From NCBI RefSeq assembly GCF_035762905.1, contig NZ_DASUCC010000075.1, forward strand, positions 1-38,127: 38,127 nucleotides of DNA. Direction: 5' to 3'. The stretch comes from DASYTH01 sp035762905. GTDB lineage: Bacteria; Actinomycetota; Actinomycetes; Mycobacteriales; Pseudonocardiaceae. Made by a program: the position numbers and the translations under genes. Of this stretch, positions 7,342-17,166 are shown one piece after another; the first letter of the stretch is position 1; each line of letters opens with the position of its first letter. The notes beneath the pieces are model-generated. The model was not told the origin of the DNA. It saw only the letters and a list, made by a program, of their open reading frames with translations, and did not search any database.

Positions 7342-8180
7342 AAGCCGACGTCCGGACGCCCGGCCCGCTGGTAGGCGCCGGGCGTGAGGCCATAGCAGCG
7401 GCGAAACCACCGGGTCAGGTGCGCCTGGTCGGCGAAGCCCGACCGGGTGGCGGCCTCGGCCACCGGATGGCCGGCCCCGATCAGCCGGCGCGCGGCCCGC
7501 AGCCGAAGCAGCCGCTGGTAGTCGCTCGGCGCCAGGCCGTAGCGCGCCCGAAACGCCCGGTACAGCGCGAACCGGCTGCAGCCGGCCGCCGTGGCCAACT
7601 CGTCGGCGCCGATGTCGTCCAGGTATGCCTCATCCAGCACGGCCCGGGCCCGGTCCGCGGCCGTTGCCTGCCCGTCGTGGCGCAGCCGTGTGGCCGATGA
7701 CTCCAGCGGGGCCGCGGTCGCGCCGCGGTGCACCATCGCGGCCACGGTGGCGGCCAGCGCCTCGTCCCGGGCCAGCGCACTCGCCTCGTCGCCGAGACTG
7801 GCGTGCAGCCGGGCCAGGGCCGCGGCCAGCACCGGGTCGTGCAGCACCGGATCGGCGAACAGCGGCAAGCCGGTCGCCCGGCCCGCCTTGTCCGACAACA
7901 GATCCGCGACCAGCTCCGGTCCGATGTGGACGATCCGGTAGGTGAAGCCCTGTGCCCCCGCCGCGCGGCCGTCGTGCGGCTCGTCCGGGTTGAACGCCAT
8001 CACCAGCCCGGCGGAGCTGGTCCGCGCCTCGCCACGGCAGCCGAACGCCTGCGCGCCGAACTCGGTCAACCCGAACGAGTAGGTCTCGTGGCTGTGCATG
8101 TCGAAGGAGTGCCGCTCGAAGTGCGCGTGCATGGCCTCCACCGGGCGGTCCGGCAGCCGCCGGTAGCGGACCCACTCCAT
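7338..8180 (-). CDS. AraC-family transcriptional regulator
   Basis: A 280-residue regulator. The N-terminal half (about 1-150) looks like an AraC-type cupin ligand domain (HFERHSFDMHSHETYSFGL, FNPDEPHDGRAAG). The C-terminal half (about 175-275) carries the two HTH motifs of HTH_18 (DELATAAGCSRFALYRAFRA and VAEAATRSGFADQAHLTRWF, then GLTPGAYQR). The ligand is unknown. An inverted repeat 20 bases upstream of ATG 8180 could be its own operator. It is divergent from the S41 peptidase gene, which is the nearest candidate target, and convergent with murQ. Confidence 0.9.
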   Translation of the reverse strand: MEWVRYRRLPDRPVEAMHAHFERHSFDMHSHETYSFGLTEFGAQAFGCRGEARTSSAGLVMAFNPDEPHDGRAAGAQGFTYRIVHIGPELVADLLSDKAGRATGLPLFADPVLHDPVLAAALARLHASLGDEASALARDEALAATVAAMVHRGATAAPLESSATRLRHDGQATAADRARAVLDEAYLDDIGADELATAAGCSRFALYRAFRARYGLAPSDYQRLLRLRAARRLIGAGHPVAEAATRSGFADQAHLTRWFRRCYGLTPGAYQRAGRPDVGF

Positions 8181-8199
8181 CCGTCCATTGTGCCCACTC

Positions 8200-8219
8200 C
8201 ACCGGTCAAGGCACCGGTG
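8200..8219. promoter_or_regulatory. Inverted repeat in the AraC/S41 divergent region
   Basis: CACCGGT-caaggc-ACCGGTG has 7-bp perfect arms and a 6-base spacer. It sits in the expected promoter of the AraC-type gene. Operator function is a guess from position and symmetry. Confidence 0.35.
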
Positions 8220-8368
8220 CGGGCGGCCGGCGCGGCGCTGATGCTCGCCGGGGCGTGGCTCGCGACTCTAACGCCGCGCGGCACCGCACCGATATTGCCG
8301 GTGTGGCTCAGATCACGCAGCACCAACCGGAACTCGGCCGCGGACACGGACTCGGCACGATCCGAACC

Positions 8369-10225
8369 ATGCCGGAGTTCCGCGCCTTCGCCACCCAGCG
8401 GGCGCTGACCGACGCGGGCCGGCGCACCCTCGTCGACCAGGCGGAGATCCTGGTCGAAGGGCTCTACGTGCACCTGCCGCTCAAGCGCGCGATGCACGCC
8501 GTGGACCCGGTACAGCGGTTGCGGCTGCTGCGGCACCGGCCGGCGCTGCCCGAGGACCGGTTCCACGCCGAGCTGCTGCGGATCTTCCTGTCCCTGTCCG
8601 ACCTGCACACCAACTACATCCTGCCGGACCGGTACCGGGGCTTCGCCTTTCTCGGCGTGCTGATCGAGCAGTACGAGGACGACAGCGGGCCGCACTGGAT
8701 CGTGTCCAAGGTGTTCGACCACCTGGTCGGCGACCCGAACCTGACCGTCGGCGCGGAGTTGACCCACTGGAACGGCATGCCGATGGCGATCGCGGTCGAG
8801 CGCAACGCCGAGCGCGAGGCCGGCAGCAACGAGGCCGCCCGGCTGGCCCGCGGTCTGGAGAACATGACGCTGCGCGCGGTGCGGATGTCGCTGCCACCGG
8901 ACGAGGACTGGGTTGAGCTGGCCTACACCGCTAACGGAACCGCGCACCAGACCCGGATTCCGTGGCGGGTGTTCGACAGCGCCGACGAGGTGACCGCCGG
9001 GGCGCCCGCGCTGCCGGCCGGGTTGTCCGTGCCCGGCACACAACTGGTCGGGCTGGACCTGCGCACCGAACTGGTGCGGCGGGCCAAGCGGACGCTGTTC
9101 GCACCGACCGTGGCCAAGGAGGTCGCGCGGGTGGCGCGCGGCCGGTCCCGGGTGCCCCGGGCCACCGCGGCGCAGGTGGTGGCCGGGGTGGTGCCGACGA
9201 CCCGGCCCGAGGAACTGCTGGCGCGCACCGTGGACACCGCCGACGGCACGTTCGGCCACCTGCGGATCTTCACGTTCCACATGGCAGACGGGCAGGTCGG
9301 GGCGTTCGTCGAGGAGGTCGCCCGGCTGCTGTCCGTGCTGCCGCCGGACGGGCTGATCCTGGACGTGCGGGGCAACGGCGGCGGGTACCTGATCGCGGCC
9401 GAGTTCCTGTTGCAGTTCCTCACCCCTGGCCGGGTCCGGCCGGAGCCGATGCAGTTCGTCAACACCGAGTTCACCGCCGACCTGTGCCGGCGGGCCGCGG
9501 ACTTCGGCGCGTGGCGGGCGTCGATCGAGGAGTCGGTGCGGACGGCGGCGCAGTACTCGGCCGCGCTGCCGCTGTACTCCGAGGATCTGGTGAACATCGT
9601 CGGGCAGATCTACCACGGGCCGGTCGTGCTGATCACCGACGCGCTGTGCTACAGCGCGACGGACATCTTCGCGGCCGGGTTCCAGGACAACGGCATCGGC
9701 CCGGTGCTCGGAGTCGCGGACAACACCGGAGCCGGCGGGGCCAACGTGCTCACCCACGCGGATCTGCGCGCGCTGTGGACGAAGGGCCCGCTGCGGGCGC
9801 TGCCCGGCGGCGCCGAGTTCCGGGTGGCGCTGCGCCGGTCGCTGCGGGTCGGCACCCGGTTCGGCCAGCCGGTCGAGGACCTCGGCGTCGTGCCCGACAT
9901 CCGGTACCGCCTGACCAGGCGCGACCTGCTCGAGCGCAACGCCGACCTGATGGCGAAGGCCGGCGAGATCCTGTCCGCCGGCACCCCGCGCACCCTGGCC
10001 GCCTCGGTGGTCTCCGCCACCGCCGACACGCTGACCCTCGCGGTCACCACGAAGGCGTTGTCCAGCCTGGACATCTACGCCGGCCCGCGCCCGGTGCTGA
10101 CCACCCCGGTGCAGGACGGCGCCAACCAGATCGCCCTCCCCGCGCCTCCCACGGGCAGCACCCTTCGCCTGGAAGGCTTCGACGGCGACACCCTGGCCGC
10201 CGCGCAGGTCCTTCCGCTCAGCTGA
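8369..10225 (+). CDS. S41-family peptidase, no signal peptide
   Basis: A 618-residue protein of the S41 (tail-specific/tricorn-like) class. Landmarks are LDVRGNGGGYLIAAEFLLQFL, which forms the oxyanion and structural strand, and DALCYSATDIFAAGF with the likely nucleophile Ser429. A PDZ-like segment (IVSKVFD..LTVGAELTHWNGMPM) lies at about 115-150. The Lys that normally follows the Ser in the CtpA dyad is not evident, so a tricorn-type or altered site is possible. The N-terminus from ATG 8369 (MPEFRAFATQ) lacks a signal sequence, so it is probably cytoplasmic. The frame is open upstream to 8255 but that stretch is not protein-like. The RBS is weak, so the start is uncertain. Confidence 0.82.
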   Translation: MPEFRAFATQRALTDAGRRTLVDQAEILVEGLYVHLPLKRAMHAVDPVQRLRLLRHRPALPEDRFHAELLRIFLSLSDLHTNYILPDRYRGFAFLGVLIEQYEDDSGPHWIVSKVFDHLVGDPNLTVGAELTHWNGMPMAIAVERNAEREAGSNEAARLARGLENMTLRAVRMSLPPDEDWVELAYTANGTAHQTRIPWRVFDSADEVTAGAPALPAGLSVPGTQLVGLDLRTELVRRAKRTLFAPTVAKEVARVARGRSRVPRATAAQVVAGVVPTTRPEELLARTVDTADGTFGHLRIFTFHMADGQVGAFVEEVARLLSVLPPDGLILDVRGNGGGYLIAAEFLLQFLTPGRVRPEPMQFVNTEFTADLCRRAADFGAWRASIEESVRTAAQYSAALPLYSEDLVNIVGQIYHGPVVLITDALCYSATDIFAAGFQDNGIGPVLGVADNTGAGGANVLTHADLRALWTKGPLRALPGGAEFRVALRRSLRVGTRFGQPVEDLGVVPDIRYRLTRRDLLERNADLMAKAGEILSAGTPRTLAASVVSATADTLTLAVTTKALSSLDIYAGPRPVLTTPVQDGANQIALPAPPTGSTLRLEGFDGDTLAAAQVLPLS

Positions 10226-10291
10226 TCCGCTGCCGCGGCTGCCTGGTGGCCTCGGCGATCGTCGCCAAGGGAACCTGGGAAAGGCTGTCCG

Positions 10292-10888
10292 ATGAGTGGT
10301 TACTCCGCATATCACGACCGGTTGCCATACGGGGAGCGGGTGGCGGTGGAGCCGGTGCTCGGGGACCCGTTGTTTCCCTTCGAGGGGGAGATCACGGTTC
10401 GGGCGCTGGAGCGGCCGATCGTGCCGGAACCGCCGCGTCGGGGGGAGCCGGACGGTGCGCGGTGCGGTACGTGCGCCGATCCGGGGAAATGTCTTGTCTG
10501 GCGCGACGAGCGGTGGGCGGTCTACGCCGGGTTCGAGCCGGTGGGGCTGCCGATGATGGCGCTGCTGACGCCGGTCGAGCACGTCAGCCTGCACAGCATG
10601 GGCCCGGACTTGGTGGCCGGACTCGGGGCGATGATCCAGCGACTCGCCGTGGCGATCGGGCGGATCGACGGGGTGGGGCGGACGCACTTCAGCCGGTGGG
10701 GCGACGGGGCGGAGCACTTCCACATGTGGTTCCTGGCCCGGCCGCTGGGCATGATGCAGCTGCGCGGGGCCATGCTGGCGGTCTGGAACGACCTGCTCCC
10801 CCGGGTTCCGGACGCGGAGTTCGCGGCGAACGCGCGGACCGTGGCCGCCGCGCTGGCCGAAGGTGGGGGGCGGGCGGTCAGCCGGTGA
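10292..10888 (+). CDS. HIT-superfamily-like protein
   Basis: A 198-residue protein with GAEHFHMWFLARP near residue 146, which resembles the catalytic H-x-H-x-H strand of HIT nucleotide hydrolases and transferases, and an N-terminal CGTCADPGKCLVWRDERW segment like the Cys-containing entry strand of many HIT proteins. Only two His are in the motif, so nucleotide hydrolysis is uncertain. It follows the S41 gene by 66 bases on the same strand. Its 3' end overlaps the convergent Fic-like gene by 11 bp. Confidence 0.65.
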   Translation: MSGYSAYHDRLPYGERVAVEPVLGDPLFPFEGEITVRALERPIVPEPPRRGEPDGARCGTCADPGKCLVWRDERWAVYAGFEPVGLPMMALLTPVEHVSLHSMGPDLVAGLGAMIQRLAVAIGRIDGVGRTHFSRWGDGAEHFHMWFLARPLGMMQLRGAMLAVWNDLLPRVPDAEFAANARTVAAALAEGGGRAVSR

Positions 10889-11612
10889 GGGCGGCGTCGG
10901 CGATGGCGGTGGCTTCGCGGGAGCCGGCTTCGAGGGCTTCGCAGATGAACAGGAGCCAGGCGGCCACGGCGTCGCGGTCGCCGGTGTCGAAGCCTGCGGC
11001 GGCGGCGGCGTAGCGGTCCCGGTGCCGGTAGAGGAAGACCTCGGGAACGGCGAGGCCCTTGGGGTCAAGGCCGGTGGCGATGGCGGTGATCCGGGCGGCG
11101 GCGCGGGCGACGACGCCGTTGGCCACCGGGAACGGGGCCAGGGTGAGCAGCTCGCCGTGCACCACCGCGGTGAGGATCGGGCCCGGCACGGCGGTGCCGC
11201 CGGCGACCAGGGTGGCCAGCAGGTCGAGGCGGGCGGAGACGCCGCGGCCGGTGCGGGGCCGGCCGAGCGCATCGTCCTCGGTGAGGTCGGCGGCGGCGAG
11301 CACGTGCAGGCGGGCGAGCGCCTGGAGCGGAGCGCGCTGCCAGACCGGGAGCAGCGGACCGATGGAGTCGGCGATGCGCAGGGCGCCGGCCAGCACCGGA
11401 TCGTCGACCTCGCCGGTGTCCGGGATCGTCGGGCCCCCGCCGTCGAGGGCGGCGGACGCCCTGGCCGCACGCACCACGGCCTCGGCGGCGGTGGCCGGCC
11501 AACCCCGCCGGTTGGTCGGGTGGCGGTGCACCGCGTCGACCGCGTCCCGGGCGGCCCGGACCGCGTCATCGACCCCGGGAAGGGCGAGCAGCGGGGCCAG
11601 CGGGTCGGTCAC
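10878..11612 (-). CDS. Degenerate Fic-fold protein
   Basis: A 244-residue all-alpha protein. A Fic-like core is recognisable: an N-terminal ASAALDGG segment at the place of the inhibitory S/T-x3-E-G/N helix, helices with ALARLHVLAAADL, the loop LAPFPVANGVVARA, and a typical C-terminal YRHRDRYAAA...AVAAWLLFICEAL. The catalytic HPFxxGNGRxxR has become APFPVANGVVAR (159-170): the His is Ala159, one Gly is Ala, the first Arg is Val, while Asn165, Gly166 and the last Arg remain. AMPylation is therefore unlikely. GTG 11612 is favoured; TTG 11636 is in frame upstream. Fic assignment is by eye. Confidence 0.6.
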   Translation of the reverse strand: MTDPLAPLLALPGVDDAVRAARDAVDAVHRHPTNRRGWPATAAEAVVRAARASAALDGGGPTIPDTGEVDDPVLAGALRIADSIGPLLPVWQRAPLQALARLHVLAAADLTEDDALGRPRTGRGVSARLDLLATLVAGGTAVPGPILTAVVHGELLTLAPFPVANGVVARAAARITAIATGLDPKGLAVPEVFLYRHRDRYAAAAAGFDTGDRDAVAAWLLFICEALEAGSREATAIADAALTG

Positions 11613-11657
11613 GGGCGCGACCCTATCGGGTGACAATGGTCTGAACCACTACACCCG

Positions 11658-11687
11658 TTGTTCACCGGGTGGGCCGCGCACTACGGT
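11658..11687 (+). promoter_or_regulatory. Possible acs promoter
   Basis: TTGTTC (11658-11663), 18 bases, TACGGT (11682-11687). This places the transcription start about 40 bases before ATG 11733, which has its own SD. Moderate match only. Confidence 0.35.
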
Positions 11688-11732
11688 TTACCGGGAACAA
11701 CGAGGTATCCGCACGTCAGGAGGTCTGGCCAG

Positions 11733-13724
<1,992 letters not shown>

Positions 13725-13725
13725 G

Positions 13726-14430
13726 TTGGCGCACGAGCGCGAGCCGCACGACAGCGGGCTCGCCGAGCGGCTGAACTGGCTGCGGGCCGGCGTACTCGGG
13801 GCGAACGACGGGATCGTCTCGGTCGCCGGCCTGGTGGTCGGCGTGGCCGGCGCCACGCCGGACCGGCTCACGGTGCTCACCGCGGGCGTGGCCGCGCTGG
13901 TCGCCGGGGCGCTGTCGATGGCCGGCGGCGAGTACGTCTCGGTGAGCACCCAGCGGGACACCGAGCGGGCCGCGCTGGACCTGGAGCGCCACGAGCTCTC
14001 CACCATGCCGGAGGCGGAGGAGCGCGAACTCGCCGAGATCTATGAGGAGAAGGGCCTGTCCCCCGATCTGGCCGCACGGGTGGCGCGCGAGCTGACCGAG
14101 GGCGACGCGCTGCGCGCGCACGCCGAGGCGGAGCTGCAGATCGATCCGGACAACCTGACCAGCCCGTTGCAGGCGGCCTGGGCGTCGTTCCTGGCGTTCT
14201 GCGCCGGCGGGTTGCTCCCGCTGGTGGTCATCACGTTCCCGTCGACCGGCCTGCGGGTGCTGGCCTGCGGGATCGCGGTGGTGGTCGGGCTGGCGCTGAC
14301 CGGGGTGATCAGCGCCCGGCTGGGCAACGCGCCACCGGCCCGCGCGGTACTGCGCAACGTGGCGGTCGGCGTGACCACGATGGTGATCACCTACTTCGTC
14401 GGTGTCTTGTTCGGATCCGCCGTGCGGTGA
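13726..14430 (+). CDS. VIT1/CCC1-family Fe/Mn transporter
   Basis: A 234-residue membrane protein of the VIT family (ferrous iron or manganese export or storage transport). NWLRAGVLGANDGIVSVAGLVVGVAGA is the characteristic first helix, followed by ALSMAGGEYVSVSTQRDTE, the acidic cytoplasmic helices (EAEERELAEIYEEKGL) that bind metal, and three C-terminal membrane segments. The start is TTG 13726, with GAGGA inside the acs 3' end as SD and only one base after the acs stop. In M. tuberculosis the protease gene Rv3668c occupies this position, so this is a replacement or insertion. Confidence 0.9.
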   Translation: MAHEREPHDSGLAERLNWLRAGVLGANDGIVSVAGLVVGVAGATPDRLTVLTAGVAALVAGALSMAGGEYVSVSTQRDTERAALDLERHELSTMPEAEERELAEIYEEKGLSPDLAARVARELTEGDALRAHAEAELQIDPDNLTSPLQAAWASFLAFCAGGLLPLVVITFPSTGLRVLACGIAVVVGLALTGVISARLGNAPPARAVLRNVAVGVTTMVITYFVGVLFGSAVR

Positions 14431-14470
14431 GCCGACTCCCGAGCAGCCCGGGTGATTGATGCATGGCACG

Positions 14471-15007
14471 ATGACGCACGTGACCAGCGCGCGCGACAAG
14501 ACCAACGGCGACGGGCTGCCCCGGGTCCCGTCGATCCCGCTGACAGACGATCGTGCCTTCGATCCGAGCCGCCAGTCCATCGGCGATCTCGTCCGGGACG
14601 CCACCACGCACATGTCCACCCTGCTGCGGGCGGAAATCGAGCTGGCCAAGGCGGAACTGGCCAAGGAGATGAAGAAGGTCCTGGTCGGCAGCATCTTCTT
14701 CATCATCGCGCTGGCGGTGTTCGTGTACAGCACCTTCTTCCTCTTCTTCATGGAGGTAGATGTGCTGGACATCTGGCTGGACCGCTGGGTCGCATCGATC
14801 ATCGTGTGGGTCGAGATGCTGGCCGTCGCGGCCCTGATGGCCTTCCTCGGTGTCCGGAAGATGAAGAAGCTCAAGGCTCCGGAGCGGACGATCAGCACGT
14901 TGCGGGAGACCGCGGACACGCTGGCCCACTTCGCCGAGGACGACAAGGAGACCGGCACGGCGGTCAGCCCGGTCGATCCGGCCCGCAACCAGCCCCGGCC
15001 GCGCTGA
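14471..15007 (+). CDS. Actinobacterial holin-like membrane protein (Phage_holin_3_6 type), Rv3669-like
   Basis: A protein of about 178 residues. After a polar N-terminus (GLPRVPSIPLTDD) comes an amphipathic helix (VRDATTHMSTLLRAEIELAKAELAKEM), two strongly hydrophobic segments (VGSIFFIIALAVFVYSTFF and IIVWVEMLAVAALMAFLGV) and a basic/acidic tail. This matches Rv3669 in position and layout. The family name comes from phage holins but these are housekeeping membrane proteins of unknown role. Starts at 14459, 14471 (ATG) and 14480 (GTG) are all possible, with no clear SD; GTG 14480 gives an N-terminus closest to my memory of Rv3669. Confidence 0.8.
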   Translation: MTHVTSARDKTNGDGLPRVPSIPLTDDRAFDPSRQSIGDLVRDATTHMSTLLRAEIELAKAELAKEMKKVLVGSIFFIIALAVFVYSTFFLFFMEVDVLDIWLDRWVASIIVWVEMLAVAALMAFLGVRKMKKLKAPERTISTLRETADTLAHFAEDDKETGTAVSPVDPARNQPRPR

Positions 15008-15036
15008 CCGGGCGCGCCCTGCGCACCGCGCCGACC

Positions 15037-15978
15037 GTGCCCCCGACACCGGACCCGTCGTCGGTGCGGATCGACGGCCGGTGGGCGCACCGGGACGTGT
15101 TCGCCAACGGCATCCGGCTGCACGTGGCCGAGGCCGGCGAGGGCCCGCTCGTGGTGCTGCTGCACGGGTTCGGCGAGTTCTGGTGGACCTGGCACCACCA
15201 GCTCACCGCGCTCGGCGACGCCGGGTTCCGGGCGGTGGCGGTGGACCTGCGCGGCTACGGGGACTCGGACAAGCCGCCGCGCGGGTACGACGCGTGGACG
15301 CTGTCCGGGGACGTTGCCGGGCTGATCAAGGCGCTCGGCGAGCGGCGGGCACATCTGGTCGGCCACGGCTGGGGCGGGCTGCTCGCCTGGACGGTGGCCG
15401 CGCTGCACCCCCGGCTGGTGGCCTCGGTCGGCGCGGTGGCCGCTCCGCACCCGCTGGCGCTGCGCCGGCAGATCTTCCGAACGGCACTGCGCGGACAGCG
15501 GAAGAACCAGGCCCGGGCGATCGGTGAGCTGTTCGCCGCGCAGCTGCCGATCCTGCCGGAGCGCCGGCTGATCCGGGACGGCGCGGCGCGGGTGGAGGCC
15601 CGGATGCGCCGGCTGTCCGGTCCACAGTGGACCTACCAGCCGGAGTTTCCCGTCGCGGTGCGCAACTTCCAGGCGGCGGCGCTGGTCACCGGGGTCGCGC
15701 ACAGCGCGCTGGAGTACTACCGGTGGGCGGTGCGCGCCCAACTGCGCACCGAGGGCCGCCGGTTCACCGAGGCGATGAGCCGCAGGACCGAGGTGCCGGT
15801 GCTGCAACTGCACGGCGCGCTCGACCCGGTCGTGCTGGCGCCGACCATGGCCGTGTCCGCCGACCTGGCCGGGCCGGATCTGCTCAGCGTGTCGCTGGCC
15901 GGTGCCGGGCACTACCCACACCTGGAGGCCCCGGAGGTCACCGGGACGATCCTCAAGAAGTTCCTGTCCGGTCCGTAG
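15037..15978 (+). CDS. ephE: Alpha/beta hydrolase, EphE-like, nucleophile replaced
   Basis: A 313-residue alpha/beta-hydrolase at the position of ephE (Rv3670). The oxyanion HGFGEFWWTWHHQL motif and DLRGYGDSDKPPRGYD are typical of epoxide-hydrolase-like members. The nucleophile elbow reads GHGWGG, with Gly111 where Asp or Ser is expected, although the acid (Asp263 in GALDPVV) and His292 (GAGHYPHLE) remain. Catalysis by the usual mechanism is therefore doubtful. GTG 15037 is chosen by length and follows the holin-like gene by 29 bases; GTG 15064 is possible. The frame is open further upstream but overlaps the holin-like gene. Confidence 0.85.
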   Translation: MPPTPDPSSVRIDGRWAHRDVFANGIRLHVAEAGEGPLVVLLHGFGEFWWTWHHQLTALGDAGFRAVAVDLRGYGDSDKPPRGYDAWTLSGDVAGLIKALGERRAHLVGHGWGGLLAWTVAALHPRLVASVGAVAAPHPLALRRQIFRTALRGQRKNQARAIGELFAAQLPILPERRLIRDGAARVEARMRRLSGPQWTYQPEFPVAVRNFQAAALVTGVAHSALEYYRWAVRAQLRTEGRRFTEAMSRRTEVPVLQLHGALDPVVLAPTMAVSADLAGPDLLSVSLAGAGHYPHLEAPEVTGTILKKFLSGP

Positions 15979-15981
15979 CCC

Positions 15982-17166
15982 TCAGTCGGCGCACCGGCCG
16001 GTGCCCACCTGGCTGGTCAGGCTCGGCGCCGCGGCCACCTCGTCGCGCACCTCGTCGGCGGTGAGCGCGAAGCCGGTGTCGGAGTTGTCCACCGCGGCCC
16101 CGAACACCACGCCGAGCACCTGGCCATCCGGGTCGATCAGCGGTCCACCCGAGTTGCCGCTCTTGACCACCGCGCGCAGCGTGAACACGTCCCGGTTGAC
16201 CGTGCGCGAGCTGTAGATGTCCGGCCCGTTCAACGAGATCCGGTCCCGGACCCGGGACGGCGCCGCGGTGTACGGCCCGTCCAGCGGGTAGCCGAGCACG
16301 ATGCTGTCCTGGCCGGATCCGGCGTCCTGCGCCGCGAACCGCATCGCAGGCGCGGTCAGGCCCGGCACGGCCAGCACCGCGACGTCGGTCTCCGGGTCGT
16401 AGTGCACGACCCGGGCGCGCAGTTCCCGGTCGCCGGACTCGACGGTCACCTCGTTGGCTCCGGCCAGCACGTGCGCGTTGGTCAGCACCCGCTGCGGCGC
16501 GATCACGAACCCGGTGCCCTCGAGGGCGCGTTCGCAGGACGGCGCCTTGGCCCGGACCTTGAGCACGCTCGGCCGCACCCGCTGCACCACCTCGCTGGCC
16601 TGCAGTGCCGGGTCCGGCGGCGCGACCTCCCGGCTCGGCGCGCGGTTGAACGGATCGACCACGGCCGGGAAGCCGGTGTCGTCGAGGATCTTGCGCAGCG
16701 CGGCGGGGAGATCCCTGGCCGCGGCCGGCATCACGTCGTCGACCCCGCCGAGCACCACCGACCGGTTGATCGCCGAGGCCAGGTTCGGCAGGTTGCCCAC
16801 GGTGGCCAGGGCCGAGCCGATCAGCCAGCACACCACGAACACCACGAGGCCCTGCACCACCGCACCGAGCGCACTGTCCACACCGGACAGTTTGGGCGAG
16901 GAGAACCGCTGCCGGATGCTCCGCCCGACCCACACCCCGACGGTCTCGCCGAGCGCGATGAACAACACGAAGATGGCGAAGGCGAAGCCGACCCTGGTCG
17001 GGGTGGAGTCGACGCTCTCCACGACCAGCGGAGCGATCAGCACCCCGGCGATGCCGCCGACCAGCACCCCGATGAACGCCGGCAGCGCGATGATCACGCC
17101 CTGCCGCGCACCGGACACCGCGGCCAGCACGGCAAGCCCGATGACGACCAGATCCACCCAGTTCAT
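15982..17166 (-). CDS. marP: MarP-type periplasmic serine protease with CvpA membrane domain
   Basis: A 394-residue protein. Residues 1-150 form a CvpA-like domain with four predicted membrane segments; residues 190-390 form a chymotrypsin-like protease with His232 (NAHV), Asp261 (ETDVAVL) and Ser339 (SGNSGGPL). These positions nearly coincide with those of M. tuberculosis MarP, which is needed for acid and oxidative resistance. Two Cys in the protease domain (CERALEG near 212, and GRCAD at the end) could form the regulatory disulfide known in MarP. ATG 17166 overlaps the NUDIX stop by four bases. It is the last gene of the nth operon, and its 3' end nearly abuts convergent ephE. Confidence 0.95.
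   Translation of the reverse strand: MNWVDLVVIGLAVLAAVSGARQGVIIALPAFIGVLVGGIAGVLIAPLVVESVDSTPTRVGFAFAIFVLFIALGETVGVWVGRSIRQRFSSPKLSGVDSALGAVVQGLVVFVVCWLIGSALATVGNLPNLASAINRSVVLGGVDDVMPAAARDLPAALRKILDDTGFPAVVDPFNRAPSREVAPPDPALQASEVVQRVRPSVLKVRAKAPSCERALEGTGFVIAPQRVLTNAHVLAGANEVTVESGDRELRARVVHYDPETDVAVLAVPGLTAPAMRFAAQDAGSGQDSIVLGYPLDGPYTAAPSRVRDRISLNGPDIYSSRTVNRDVFTLRAVVKSGNSGGPLIDPDGQVLGVVFGAAVDNSDTGFALTADEVRDEVAAAPSLTSQVGTGRCAD

Noticed and set aside
8066..11569. Very long open frame on the minus strand (over 1100 codons) spanning AraC, S41, HIT-like and Fic-like genes
   Set aside because: It is antisense to well-recognised genes; its translation is Arg/Pro/His-rich with no family motif. Long empty frames are normal in such GC-rich DNA.
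14471..15007. Prophage remnant, because of the holin-family label
   Set aside because: The protein is the conserved Rv3669-type housekeeping membrane protein within a syntenic block; no other phage genes are present.
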